Origin: Pantoea sp. A4
GTDB taxonomy: Bacteria > Pseudomonadota > Gammaproteobacteria > Enterobacterales > Enterobacteriaceae
Reading direction: 5' to 3'
Assembly: GCF_000295955.2 (NCBI RefSeq)
Contig: NZ_ALXE01000046.1
Coordinates: 1 to 64,000 of the forward strand
DNA length: 64,000 bases
Part shown: positions 18,486 through 27,763 of the stretch, one piece after another
Layout of the letters: each line of letters begins with the position of its first letter
How positions within the stretch are numbered: the stretch's first letter is position 1
Program-made: the position numbers and the translations under genes
Notes under the pieces: generated by a model
Seen by the model: only the letters and a program-made list of their open reading frames with translations
The model's database searches: none
Told to the model about the DNA's origin: nothing

Positions 18486-18510
18486 AGCCTCTCCACGCGC
18501 TGGAGGGGCT
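18486..18510 (+). other. Hairpin between hpaE and hpaD
   Basis: A 10-bp stem (AGCCTCTCCA pairing with TGGAGGGGCT, one wobble) around a CGCGC loop. There is no T-run, so it is not a canonical terminator. It may stabilise the upstream mRNA or mark an insertion junction next to hpaD. Confidence 0.55.
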
Positions 18511-18537
18511 CATTGTTACCCTACAGAGAGTTTTACG

Positions 18538-19608
18538 ATGACAACAAAATTAACTACCGGCCTACCCGCGCCTGATGTACTGCGCTGCGCCTATATGGAA
18601 ATTCAGGTCACGAACCTGAAGGCATCGCGCGAATTTTACGTGGATATTCTCGGTCTGCACGTGACCGCAGAAGATGACAAGACGCTGTATCTGCGTTCAC
18701 TGGAAGAGTTTATCCATCACAATATCGTGCTACGTGAAGGCCCGGTGGCTGCCGTTGCCGCTTTCGCTTTCCGCGTTCGCAGCCCGGAAGATGTTGATCG
18801 CGCTGAGGCTTACTACAAGGCGCTGGGATGCAAAACCGAACGTCGTGTGAACGGTTTCGTGAAAGGTATTGGTGACTCCGTGCGTGTTGAAGACCCGCTC
18901 GGCTTCCCTTACGAATTCTTCTATGACGTACAGCACGTAGAACGCCTGGCGTGGCGCTATGAACTGTATACCCCAGGCGCACTGGTCCGTCTCGACCACT
19001 TTAACCAGATCACGCCAGATGTACCGCGTGCACTGGAATACATCGAGGGGCTGGGTTTCCGCGTCACCGAAGATATCCGTGATGATAAAGGCACCGTGTA
19101 TGCCGCATGGGTGCGCCGTAAATCAACGGTACATGATACCGCGATGACCGGCGGTGCAGGCCCCCGTATGCACCATATTGCTTTTGCTACCCATGAGAAA
19201 CACAACATTCTGGCGATCTGCGACAAGCTCGGGGCACTACGTAAATCAGACATGATTGAGCGTGGCCCAGGCCGTCACGGCGTCTCTAACGCCTTCTATC
19301 TCTATATTCGCGATCCAGACGGGCACCGCATTGAGATCTATACCCAGGATTACTACACCGGCGATCCAGACAACCCGGTAGTGAGCTGGGATGTGCATGA
19401 CAATCAGCGTCGTGACTGGTGGGGAACGCCCGTGGTCCCAAGCTGGTACACCGACGGCTCACTGGTGCTGGACCTCGATGGTAAGCCGCAACCGGTGCGT
19501 GAACGTGAACACACCAGCGAAATGGCCGTGACCATCGGTGCCGATGGCTTCTCCTATACCCGCAAAGGGGATGAAGAAGCCGGTTATAAGCTCGGTAACA
19601 CGCTCTAA
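18538..19608 (+). CDS. hpaD: Homoprotocatechuate 2,3-dioxygenase, VOC-fold type I extradiol enzyme
   Basis: A 356-residue ring-cleavage dioxygenase that opens 3,4-dihydroxyphenylacetate next to the hydroxyls. It resembles the Brevibacterium fuscum HPCD (Fe) and Arthrobacter MndD (Mn) enzymes, not the roughly 280-residue LigB-type HpaD of E. coli. All HPCD active-site residues are found one position earlier: metal ligands His154, His213, Glu266; acid/base His199; Asn156, Trp191, Arg242, Tyr256, Arg292. It occupies the normal hpaD slot, so it is a non-orthologous replacement. Hairpins and gaps of 61 and 52 bases flank it while the rest of the operon is tightly packed. Metal preference cannot be read. 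Confidence 0.93.
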   Translation: MTTKLTTGLPAPDVLRCAYMEIQVTNLKASREFYVDILGLHVTAEDDKTLYLRSLEEFIHHNIVLREGPVAAVAAFAFRVRSPEDVDRAEAYYKALGCKTERRVNGFVKGIGDSVRVEDPLGFPYEFFYDVQHVERLAWRYELYTPGALVRLDHFNQITPDVPRALEYIEGLGFRVTEDIRDDKGTVYAAWVRRKSTVHDTAMTGGAGPRMHHIAFATHEKHNILAICDKLGALRKSDMIERGPGRHGVSNAFYLYIRDPDGHRIEIYTQDYYTGDPDNPVVSWDVHDNQRRDWWGTPVVPSWYTDGSLVLDLDGKPQPVREREHTSEMAVTIGADGFSYTRKGDEEAGYKLGNTL

Positions 19609-19614
19609 TCCCCA

Positions 19615-19639
19615 GGCTGCGGTCCTGTCCACCGCAGCC
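19615..19639 (+). other. Hairpin between hpaD and hpaF
   Basis: A perfect 8-bp stem GGCTGCGG/CCGCAGCC with a 9-base loop, starting a few bases after the hpaD stop, followed by a pyrimidine-rich CCTTTCTTT. It could be a weak terminator or mRNA-processing hairpin. With the hairpin at 18486-18510 it brackets hpaD. Confidence 0.5.
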
Positions 19640-19660
19640 CCTTTCTTTCAGGAGTTCGCT

Positions 19661-20041
19661 ATGCCCCACTTTATTGCCGAGTGTACTGAAAACATTCGCC
19701 AGCAGGCCGATCTTCCTGGCCTGTTTGCTGAGGTTAACCGCCACCTTGCCGACAGCGGAATTTTTCCACTGGGTGGCATCCGCAGTCGCGCCCACTGGAT
19801 CGATACCTGGCAGATGGCGGATGGCAAACACGATTACGCCTTTGTGCATATGACACTCAAGATCGGTCATGGCCGTCAGTTGGATGAGCTACAGCCCGTG
19901 ATTGCCGCGCTGTTTGAAAAGATAAAACAACACTTTGCGGCGCTGAGCGCAGAACGCTATCTGGCACTTTCGCTGGTGCTGGAAGAGCTGCATCCGGTGC
20001 TGAACTTCAAGCATAACAACGTCCATGCGCTGTTTCGCTAA
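19661..20041 (+). CDS. hpaF: 5-carboxymethyl-2-hydroxymuconate isomerase HpaF
   Basis: A 126-residue tautomerase-fold enzyme, the same length as E. coli HpaF/HpcD. It isomerises 5-carboxymethyl-2-hydroxymuconate to 5-oxopent-3-ene-1,2,5-tricarboxylate. The start MPHFIAECTENIR keeps the catalytic N-terminal proline and follows AGGAG, so the longer upstream frame is not used. Conserved segments include IRSRAHWIDTWQMADG and LHPVLNFKHNNVHALF. Confidence 0.95.
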   Translation: MPHFIAECTENIRQQADLPGLFAEVNRHLADSGIFPLGGIRSRAHWIDTWQMADGKHDYAFVHMTLKIGHGRQLDELQPVIAALFEKIKQHFAALSAERYLALSLVLEELHPVLNFKHNNVHALFR

Positions 20042-20058
20042 CCTGTAAGGAATCTCCC

Positions 20059-20862
20059 GTGTTAGATAACGCCACCATCAAAGCGCTGGCCCACGAACTG
20101 CACCAGGCGGAGCAGAAACGTGAGCAGACGCGCCAGCTTTCTCTGCGTCACACCGACATGACGCTCGACGATGCGTATGCCATTCAGCGTCAATGGGTTG
20201 CCACTAAAATTGCCGAAGGCCGGGTACTGAAAGGCCACAAGATCGGTTTGACGTCCAAGGCCATGCAAGCCAGTTCACAAATCAGCGAACCGGATTACGG
20301 TGCCTTGCTGGATGACATGTTCTTTGACGACGGAAGCGATATTCCCATTGATCGTTTCATTGTTCCGCGCGTTGAGGTCGAACTGGCTTTCGTCTTAGCC
20401 AAACCGCTGCGCGGCCCCAACTGCACGATGTTTGATGTCTACAACGCCACGGATTACATCATCCCGGCGCTGGAGATCATTGATGCACGCTGCCACGGTA
20501 TCGATCCGGAAAGCCAACGCCCGCGTAAAGTATTCGACACCATCTCAGACAACGCCGCCAATGCCGGAGTAGTGATGGGCGGCCGTCCGATCAAACCGGA
20601 TGCACTCGACCTGCGCTGGATTTCAGCGCTGATGTATCGCAATGGCGTCATTGAAGAGTCAGGCGTAGCCGCTGCCGTGCTGAACCATCCGGCCAACGGT
20701 GTGGCCTGGCTGGCCAATAAACTGGCCCCGCATGACGTGGAGCTGGAGGCGGGGCAGATCATCTTAGGGGGTTCATTTACCCGTCCGGTTGCCGCGCGCA
20801 GAGGTGACACCTTCCACGTAGATTACGGCGTGATGGGTGCCATCAGCTGCCGCTTCGTTTGA
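20059..20862 (+). CDS. hpaH: 2-oxo-hept-4-ene-1,7-dioate hydratase HpaH
   Basis: A 267-residue metal-dependent hydratase of the fumarylacetoacetase-like superfamily (HpaH/MhpD). It adds water to 2-oxohept-4-ene-1,7-dioate. Near-identity to E. coli HpaH is clear from KGHKIGLTSKAMQASSQISE, VPRVEVELAFVLAKPLRGPN and ILGGSFTRPV. It uses a GTG start with AAGGA eight bases upstream, 17 bases after hpaF. Confidence 0.95.
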   Translation: MLDNATIKALAHELHQAEQKREQTRQLSLRHTDMTLDDAYAIQRQWVATKIAEGRVLKGHKIGLTSKAMQASSQISEPDYGALLDDMFFDDGSDIPIDRFIVPRVEVELAFVLAKPLRGPNCTMFDVYNATDYIIPALEIIDARCHGIDPESQRPRKVFDTISDNAANAGVVMGGRPIKPDALDLRWISALMYRNGVIEESGVAAAVLNHPANGVAWLANKLAPHDVELEAGQIILGGSFTRPVAARRGDTFHVDYGVMGAISCRFV

Positions 20863-20871
20863 GGAAAAGCG

Positions 20872-21672
20872 ATGATAATCAATACGTTTAAGCAAGCATT
20901 GGCGGCGAAGCAACCGCAAATTGGCCTGTGGCTTGGCCTTGCCAGTAGCTACAGTGCTGAAGTGGTGGCCGGTGCCGGATTTCACTGGTTGTTGATTGAT
21001 GGCGAACATGCGCCCAACGACGTGCGTTCCGTGCTCGGTCAACTTCAGGCGATAGCCCCCTACACCAGTCAGCCGGTCGTGCGACCGCCGTGGAACGATG
21101 CGGTGATCATCAAACAGCTGCTGGATACCGGCGCACAAACGCTGCTGATCCCGATGATCCAGAACGCGGAAGACGCGCGTAATGCGGTAAAGGCCTGTCA
21201 TTATCCGCCGCGCGGCATCCGTGGCGTAGGCAGCGCCCTCGCCCGCGCCTCGCGCTGGAACAGGGTGCCAAACTATCTGCAACGGGCCGATGATGAGATG
21301 TGTGTGCTGGTGCAGATCGAAACCCGTGAAGGCGTTGCTAATCTCGATGAAATCCTCGCCGTAGAGGGTGTCGATGGGGTGTTCATCGGCCCGGCGGACC
21401 TCAGTGCCGACATGGGCTACATGGGCAATCCGGCACATCCTGAAGTTCAGGCCACCATTGACCGGTGTATTGAAAAGATTCTGGCAGCCAACAAAGCACC
21501 GGGCATCCTGATGGCGAATGAAGCGCTGGCTCAGCGCTATCTGCAACGGGGGGCGCTGTTTGTTGCGGTCGGCGTCGATACCACGCTATTAGCACGCAGT
21601 GCTGAAGCGTTGGCAGCCCGTTTTACCTCTTCCCTTTCACAGTCAACCGACGGTCAGCAGTCAGTCTACTAA
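20872..21672 (+). CDS. hpaI: 4-hydroxy-2-oxoheptanedioate aldolase HpaI
   Basis: A 266-residue class II aldolase of the HpcH/HpaI TIM-barrel family. It splits 4-hydroxy-2-oxoheptanedioate to pyruvate and succinic semialdehyde, the last pathway step. Conserved active-site segments: LLIDGEHAPND (catalytic His), PQ-type RPPWND, LIPMIQNAEDA, GVGSALARASRWN and GVFIGPADLS with metal-binding Glu/Asp. The ATG is nine bases past hpaH with a GAGGAAA site. A 257-codon antisense ORF is a shadow. Confidence 0.95.
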   Translation: MIINTFKQALAAKQPQIGLWLGLASSYSAEVVAGAGFHWLLIDGEHAPNDVRSVLGQLQAIAPYTSQPVVRPPWNDAVIIKQLLDTGAQTLLIPMIQNAEDARNAVKACHYPPRGIRGVGSALARASRWNRVPNYLQRADDEMCVLVQIETREGVANLDEILAVEGVDGVFIGPADLSADMGYMGNPAHPEVQATIDRCIEKILAANKAPGILMANEALAQRYLQRGALFVAVGVDTTLLARSAEALAARFTSSLSQSTDGQQSVY

Positions 21673-21689
21673 GCTACCGGGAGAAAACC

Positions 21690-23060
21690 ATGACGACTTC
21701 AACGCAACAATCCTTTGATGCTAACGTTTCTGCCACTGAACAACGTGTTGTGAAAAAGCTCTTTCGGCGTCTGATTGTGTTTTTATTCGTCCTGTTTGTT
21801 TTCTCCTTTCTTGACCGCATCAATATCGGCTTTGCCGGGCTGACCATGGGTAAAGACCTCGGTCTGACGTCCACTATGTTCGGTCTGGCGGCCACGTTGT
21901 TCTATGTCACCTACGTGATCTGCGGTATTCCCAGTAACATCATGCTGGGCATTGTTGGCGCACGCCGTTGGATTGCCAGCATCATGGTGCTGTGGGGCAT
22001 CGCGTCCACCTGCACGCTGTTTGCCACCGATGCCCATACGCTCTATCTGTTGCGCATGCTGGTAGGGATTGCCGAGGCAGGCTTTCTGCCGGGCATTCTG
22101 GTTTATCTTACCTGGTGGTTCCCGGCGTATTATCGCGCCAGGGCTAATGCGCTGTTTATGATTGCAATGCCGGTCACCATGATGATTGGCTCGCTGCTCT
22201 CTGGTTATATTCTCGCGCTGGATGGCCTGTGGGATCTTAAAGGCTGGCAGTGGCTGTTCCTGCTGGAAGGCTTGCCCTCAGTCCTGCTGGGCATTGTGAC
22301 CTGGTTTTTTCTGGATGATAAACCCACCCAGGCGCGTTGGTTAGACGGTGATGAGAAACGGGCGCTGATCGCCATGTTGGATCGTGAACGGGAAATTGCT
22401 AAGCCTAATTTTGCCACCCGTAAACCGCTGTGGCGTGAAGTCCTGACCCCTACGGTGCTGCTCTACACGCTGGCTTACTTTTGCCTGACCAATACCTTGA
22501 GTGCGATCAATATCTGGACGCCGCAGATCCTGAAAAGCTTCAACGAAGGCAGCAGTAATATCGTGATCGGCGTGCTGGCCGCAATCCCTCAGCTCTGCAC
22601 CATCCTCTGCATGATTTGGTGGAGCCGCCGCTCAGACCGTTTGCAGGAGCGCAAGCGCCATACCATTTTGCCCTACCTGATGGCGGCAGTCGGCTGGCTG
22701 CTGGCCTCGGCAAGTGCCCATCCGCTGCTACAACTGTTGGGTATTGTGATTGCCTCCTCTGCTGCCTTTACCGCAATGGCGATCTTCTGGACCACCCCGG
22801 ACCAGGCAATCAGCTTTACCGCACGGGCGTTAGCACTGGCGGTGATCAATGCCATGGGGAATGTCGGTTCTGCTGTTAGCCCCCTGCTGATTGGCATCCT
22901 GCGTGACACGACAGGCAGTTTCAATGCGGGGTTGTGGTTTGTCGCTGGGCTGCTGGTGCTTGGGGCGCTGGTGTTAACCAAAATACCGATGAACGTGCGC
23001 AAACCTTCCCCCGTCTCCTCTGCGCAACAGCCGGGCTCCATTCCCCAGGAGACGCAATGA
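21690..23060 (+). CDS. hpaX: 4-hydroxyphenylacetate permease HpaX
   Basis: A 456-residue MFS transporter of the anion:cation symporter family with 12 predicted membrane helices. The first loop FSFLDRINIGFAGLTMGKDLGLTSTMFGLAATLFYVTYV is typical. In E. coli W, HpaX takes up 4-hydroxyphenylacetate. GGGAG precedes the ATG. The stop overlaps the hpaA start (ATGA), indicating coupling of transporter and activator. Confidence 0.94.
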   Translation: MTTSTQQSFDANVSATEQRVVKKLFRRLIVFLFVLFVFSFLDRINIGFAGLTMGKDLGLTSTMFGLAATLFYVTYVICGIPSNIMLGIVGARRWIASIMVLWGIASTCTLFATDAHTLYLLRMLVGIAEAGFLPGILVYLTWWFPAYYRARANALFMIAMPVTMMIGSLLSGYILALDGLWDLKGWQWLFLLEGLPSVLLGIVTWFFLDDKPTQARWLDGDEKRALIAMLDREREIAKPNFATRKPLWREVLTPTVLLYTLAYFCLTNTLSAINIWTPQILKSFNEGSSNIVIGVLAAIPQLCTILCMIWWSRRSDRLQERKRHTILPYLMAAVGWLLASASAHPLLQLLGIVIASSAAFTAMAIFWTTPDQAISFTARALALAVINAMGNVGSAVSPLLIGILRDTTGSFNAGLWFVAGLLVLGALVLTKIPMNVRKPSPVSSAQQPGSIPQETQ

Positions 23061-23926
23061 GCAGCTTTGAAAATATTGATATTGGCAAGGTATATCAACC
23101 CGACCACGCCAGCGAGGAGGTGCATTACGAAACTTTTGCCCGCCTCGCCAGCTTCTTTGGCCGTGATATGCATCCCCATTGGCACGATCGCTCTTTTCAG
23201 CTGCACGTTCTGGTCACCGGGAAGATCACTTTGCAACTGGATGAACATTTTTATGATTTGAAGGCGCCGCTGTTTGTCCTCACGCCGCCTTCAGTGCCTC
23301 ACGCGTTTATCACCGAATCAGACAGTGATGGTCACGTGCTGACCGTGCGCCAGGAGCTGATTTGGCCGCTGGTGGAGAAGCTGTGGCCGGGTAAAGCCGA
23401 TGCGATCAACCGCTCTGGCATTTGCCTGTCGCTGGAGTCAGCCCCGGCGACACTGGAGGCACTGCACCACTACTGGCCGCTGATTGCGGCGGAGTTTCAG
23501 CAAAATTCCCCGGGCCGGGAGCTGCTGCTGAACGCACTGGCCCAGGCGGTGTTTACCCTGGTACTGCGTGAAACGCCCCCCGAGGAGATTGCCGTCTGCG
23601 GTATTCGCGGGGAGATGCGCCAGTTCCAGCGCTTTAACCGCATGATAGATGATTGCTTCCGCCAGCATCTCACGGTGCCGGACTACGCGCGCGAGCTGGG
23701 GCTAAGCGAATCCCGGCTCACTGAAATGTGCCGCCGGTTCGCTAATCAATCGCCCAAAAAGTTGATCTTTGAACGCGTGCTGCGTGAAGCCAAGCGCCAG
23801 CTGCGTTACAGCAGCGAAAGCGTCAACCAGATCTCCTACGCGCTGGGGTATAAAGATCCGGCCTATTTCGCACGTTTTTTCCATCGAATGGCGGGCTGTT
23901 CCCCGACGCAGTTTCGCCAGCAGTAG
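23057..23926 (+). CDS. hpaA: AraC/XylS activator HpaA of hpaBC
   Basis: A 289-residue AraC-family activator matching E. coli HpaA: an N-terminal cupin sensor (FFGRDMHPHWHDRSFQLHVLVTG, FVLTPPSVPHAFITESDSDGH) and a C-terminal double helix-turn-helix (LTVPDYARELGLSESRLTEMCRRF, VNQISYALGYKDPAYFARFFHRMAGCSPTQFR). In E. coli W it activates hpaBC with 4-hydroxyphenylacetate. The start is the ATG overlapping hpaX, not the upstream in-frame ATG inside hpaX. A terminator follows. Confidence 0.95.
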   Translation: MSSFENIDIGKVYQPDHASEEVHYETFARLASFFGRDMHPHWHDRSFQLHVLVTGKITLQLDEHFYDLKAPLFVLTPPSVPHAFITESDSDGHVLTVRQELIWPLVEKLWPGKADAINRSGICLSLESAPATLEALHHYWPLIAAEFQQNSPGRELLLNALAQAVFTLVLRETPPEEIAVCGIRGEMRQFQRFNRMIDDCFRQHLTVPDYARELGLSESRLTEMCRRFANQSPKKLIFERVLREAKRQLRYSSESVNQISYALGYKDPAYFARFFHRMAGCSPTQFRQQ

Positions 23927-23941
23927 TTTCTTTCCCGCCAT

Positions 23942-23974
23942 AAAGCGATGAGGTTTCCCCCTCGTCGCTTTTTT
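23942..23974 (+). terminator. Terminator after hpaA
   Basis: A 12-bp stem (AAAGCGATGAGG with CCTCGTCGCTTT, one wobble), a 6-base loop and a continuing T-run, 15 bases after the hpaA stop. It ends the meta operon ahead of the separate hpaBC promoter region. Confidence 0.8.
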
Positions 23975-24146
23975 CATTTGACGTCGATCTCACTTTCTCC
24001 CGCGCTGGTGAAAAGTACCGGCTTTCCCCTGAAACGTCTCTTCCGACAGCGTCGATCCAGCGCTTAAATCGGTTAACAGGAAAAACACATTCATATAACA
24101 ACCCGGCGTTTGTACCCGAAGCGTCACCCTTTTGTGAGGTAATATC

Positions 24147-25709
24147 ATGAAACCTGAAGATCATCGCGCTGCGACTAACCGCCCCTTCACCGGCAAAGAG
24201 TTTCTTAACAGCCTGCAAGATGGCCGTGAAATTTATATTTATGGTGAACGGGTTAAAGATGTCACCACGCATCCGGCGTTTCGCAATGCGGCCGGTTCGA
24301 TCTCCACGCTGTACGATGCGTTGCACGCCCCTGCAAGCCACGACAAACTGTGCTGGCAAACCGATACCGGCAACGGCGGCTATACCCACCGCACCTTCCG
24401 CTTCGCCCGTTCAGCGGATGAGATTCGCCTGCAACGTGACGCTATCGCCGACTGGTCCCGCCTGACTTACGGCTGGATGGGGCGTACGCCAGACTACAAA
24501 GCGGCGTTTGGTTGCTCGCTCGGCGCTAACCCGGAGTTCTACGGTGAATACGCAGACAACGCGCGCCACTGGTATAAGCGCATTCAGGAAGCGGGCCTGT
24601 ACTTTAACCACGCGATTGTTAACCCACCGATCGATCGCCATAAACCTGCTGATGAAGTGAAAGATGTGTACATCAAGGTCGAGAAAGAGACCGATGCAGG
24701 CATTATCGTCAGCGGCGCGAAAGTGGTTGCCACCAACTCAGCGCTGACCCACTACAACTTTATCGGCTTTGGCTCCGCGCAGGTCATGGGCGATAACCCC
24801 GATTTCGCCCTGATGTTTGTTGCGCCAATGGATGCCGATGGCGTGAAGCTGATCTCCCGCGCCTCTTATGAGCTGGTCGCCGGTGCCACCGGTAGCCCGT
24901 TTGACTACCCGCTCTCCAGCCGTTTTGATGAAAATGACGCGATCCTGGTGATGGACAAGGTCTTGATCCCGTGGGAGAACGTGCTGATTTACCGTGACTT
25001 TGATCGCTGTCGCCGCTGGAGCGTCGAAGCCGGTTTCGCCCGCCTCTACCCGATGCAGGCCTGTGTTCGCCTGGCGGTGAAACTCGATTTTGTCACCGCG
25101 CTGCTGCAAAAAAGCCTCGAATGCTCAGGCGTGATGGAGTTCCGTGGCGTGCAGGCATCGCTGGGTGAAGTGGTCGCCTGGCGTAATCTCTTCTGGTCAC
25201 TGAGCGACGCCATGGCCGCCGAGGCGCAGCCGTGGAAAAACGGCGCGTGGCTGCCGGATATGCAGGCGATGCAAACCTATCGCGTGATGGCGCCGATGGC
25301 CTACGCGAAGATTAAAAATATCATCGAAAGCAACGTCACCAGCAGCCTGATCTACTTACCTTCCAGCGTACGCGATCTGCAAAACCCTGAGATTGATCAG
25401 TACCTGGCACAATATGTGCGCGGTTCCAACGGCATGGATCATGAGCAGCGTATCAAGATCCTCAAACTGATGTGGGATGCAATGGGCAGCGAGTTTGGTG
25501 GCCGCCATGAGTTGTACGAAATCAACTACGCCGGAAGCCAGGATGAGGTGCGCCTGCAATGTCTGCGTCATGCCCAGGGTTCCGGCAACATGAAGAATAT
25601 GATGGAGATGGTGGATCGCTGCCTGGCGGACTACGACCGTGACGGCTGGACGGTGCCACATCTGCACAACAACAGCGATATCAATCAGCTTGATCGTTTA
25701 CTGAAGTAA
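24147..25709 (+). CDS. hpaB: 4-hydroxyphenylacetate 3-monooxygenase, oxygenase HpaB
   Basis: A 520-residue FADH2-using aromatic hydroxylase, the same length as E. coli HpaB. It converts 4-hydroxyphenylacetate to 3,4-dihydroxyphenylacetate. Conserved parts include RPFTGKEFLNSLQDGREIYIYGERV, GRTPDYKAAF and the flavin-binding HYNFIGFGSAQ. It lies 220 bases after hpaA, so it has its own promoter as in E. coli W, where HpaA and CRP activate it. GAGG precedes the ATG and hpaC follows at once. Confidence 0.96.
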   Translation: MKPEDHRAATNRPFTGKEFLNSLQDGREIYIYGERVKDVTTHPAFRNAAGSISTLYDALHAPASHDKLCWQTDTGNGGYTHRTFRFARSADEIRLQRDAIADWSRLTYGWMGRTPDYKAAFGCSLGANPEFYGEYADNARHWYKRIQEAGLYFNHAIVNPPIDRHKPADEVKDVYIKVEKETDAGIIVSGAKVVATNSALTHYNFIGFGSAQVMGDNPDFALMFVAPMDADGVKLISRASYELVAGATGSPFDYPLSSRFDENDAILVMDKVLIPWENVLIYRDFDRCRRWSVEAGFARLYPMQACVRLAVKLDFVTALLQKSLECSGVMEFRGVQASLGEVVAWRNLFWSLSDAMAAEAQPWKNGAWLPDMQAMQTYRVMAPMAYAKIKNIIESNVTSSLIYLPSSVRDLQNPEIDQYLAQYVRGSNGMDHEQRIKILKLMWDAMGSEFGGRHELYEINYAGSQDEVRLQCLRHAQGSGNMKNMMEMVDRCLADYDRDGWTVPHLHNNSDINQLDRLLK

Positions 25710-25720
25710 GAGAGGTAGAT

Positions 25721-26230
25721 ATGTCTACGCAAGAACAGCATCGTCTGAATTTCCGTGACGCAATGGCAAGCCTGCCTGCTTCGGTGAACATCGTCACGAC
25801 CCAAGGCCGCGCAGGACGGTGTGGGATTACCGCGACCGCCGTCTGCTCGGTGACCGATACTCCTCCAACGCTACTGGTATGTATTAACAACCGTAGCGCC
25901 ATGGTGCCGGTCTTTGAGGAGAATGGCAGAATGTGCGTTAACGTGCTGAATCACCAACAGGAAGAGATGGCCCGCCACTTTGCGGGCATGACCGAACTGA
26001 CGATGGAGCAGCGTTTTACCCTGGATGGCTGGCGTGAAGGCACGCTGCAACAGCCGATTCTGCAACAGGCGCTGGCGAGCCTGGAAGGGGAAATCCAGCA
26101 GATTCAGACCATCGGCACTCACCGCGTCTATCTGCTGGAAGTGAAGCAGATTACGCTGGCCAGTGAAGGCCAGGGACTGATCTACTTCAAACGTGAGTTT
26201 CACGCTACGCCACACAGCGTACCGGCTTGA
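25721..26230 (+). CDS. hpaC: HPA monooxygenase flavin reductase HpaC
   Basis: A 169-residue NADH:flavin oxidoreductase that supplies reduced FAD to HpaB. The flavin-reductase-like domain is recognisable from FRDAMASLPASVNIVTTQG, GITATAVCSVTDTPPTLLVCIN and CVNVLNHQQEEMARHFAG. It is separated from hpaB by 11 bases with an AGAGG site and is followed by a strong terminator. Confidence 0.96.
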   Translation: MSTQEQHRLNFRDAMASLPASVNIVTTQGRAGRCGITATAVCSVTDTPPTLLVCINNRSAMVPVFEENGRMCVNVLNHQQEEMARHFAGMTELTMEQRFTLDGWREGTLQQPILQQALASLEGEIQQIQTIGTHRVYLLEVKQITLASEGQGLIYFKREFHATPHSVPA

Positions 26231-26241
26231 TACCTGACACA

Positions 26242-26265
26242 AACCCGGCTCAGCCGGGTTTTTTT
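26242..26265 (+). terminator. Terminator after hpaC
   Basis: AACCCGGC/GCCGGGTT stem with a TCA loop followed by TTTTT, 11 bases after the hpaC stop. It lies between the convergent hpaC and urtE genes and is oriented to stop rightward transcription. Confidence 0.85.
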
Positions 26266-26271
26266 ATGGCG

Positions 26272-26970
26272 TCAGATCGCCACCAATTGCCTGACGCCGT
26301 CGGCCTCCATGTTTTTGCCGCTGCCGCGCTGAATAATTTCACCGCGAGACATCACCAGATAGTGATCGGCCAGTTCAGCGGCAAAATCATAAAACTGCTC
26401 CACCAGCAGAATCGCCATGTCTCCCCGCTGCGCGAGGTGACGAATCACCGCCCCAATCTCTTTGATCACCGAAGGCTGAATGCCCTCTGTGGGTTCATCA
26501 AGAATCAGCAATTGTGGCTGGCAGGCCAGCGCACGGCCAATCGCCAGTTGCTGCTGTTGCCCGCCGGAGAGATCGCCACCGCGCCGCAGTTTCATCTCCT
26601 GTAGCACCGGAAACAGTTGGTAGATCTCCTCGGGGACGTGTTTCGCTGCACGGCCGGTAAAGCGCGCTCGCCCCAGTAACAGGTTCTCTTCCACCGTCAG
26701 CCGGGGGAAGATTTCTCTTCCCTGTGGCACATAAGCCATGCCCGCCTGCACCCGTTGATGGGATTTGCGCTGGTTAATCACCTTCTCCTGCCAGCGGATC
26801 TCGCCGGATTTAGCCGGAATCAATCCCATCAGGCATTTCAGCAAGGTGGTTTTTCCTACCCCATTACGCCCCAGCAAGCAGGTAATTTCTCCCGGTCGGG
26901 TTTCAAATGAGAGGCCGCGCAAAATGTGGCTACCGCCATAATATTGATTCAGTTCAGAAACCTGTAACAT
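26272..26970 (-). CDS. urtE: Urea ABC transporter ATPase UrtE
   Basis: A 232-residue LivF-type ATPase, last gene of the urea operon. Walker A GRNGVGKTT, signature LSGGQQQQLAIGRAL and Walker B LLILDEPTEGIQPSV are present; that Walker B region is typical of UrtE. It pairs with UrtD on the cytoplasmic face of the UrtBC channel. It lies one base downstream of urtD. It ends against the hpaC terminator region with no obvious terminator of its own. Confidence 0.93.
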   Translation of the reverse strand: MLQVSELNQYYGGSHILRGLSFETRPGEITCLLGRNGVGKTTLLKCLMGLIPAKSGEIRWQEKVINQRKSHQRVQAGMAYVPQGREIFPRLTVEENLLLGRARFTGRAAKHVPEEIYQLFPVLQEMKLRRGGDLSGGQQQQLAIGRALACQPQLLILDEPTEGIQPSVIKEIGAVIRHLAQRGDMAILLVEQFYDFAAELADHYLVMSRGEIIQRGSGKNMEADGVRQLVAI

Positions 26971-26971
26971 G

Positions 26972-27755
<784 letters not shown>

Positions 27756-27763
<8 letters not shown>

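Noticed and set aside
18538..19608. Generic glyoxalase or catechol 2,3-dioxygenase
   Set aside because: The full set of HPCD active-site residues and the position in the hpa operon favour homoprotocatechuate 2,3-dioxygenase.
20773..21546. 257-codon minus-strand ORF across hpaH-hpaI
   Set aside because: It overlaps two well-supported genes; composition is that of a reverse-strand shadow.
22934..23056. Upstream extension of hpaA into hpaX
   Set aside because: The added 41 residues are a frame shadow of hpaX; the ATGA overlap at 23057 matches the E. coli HpaA N-terminus.
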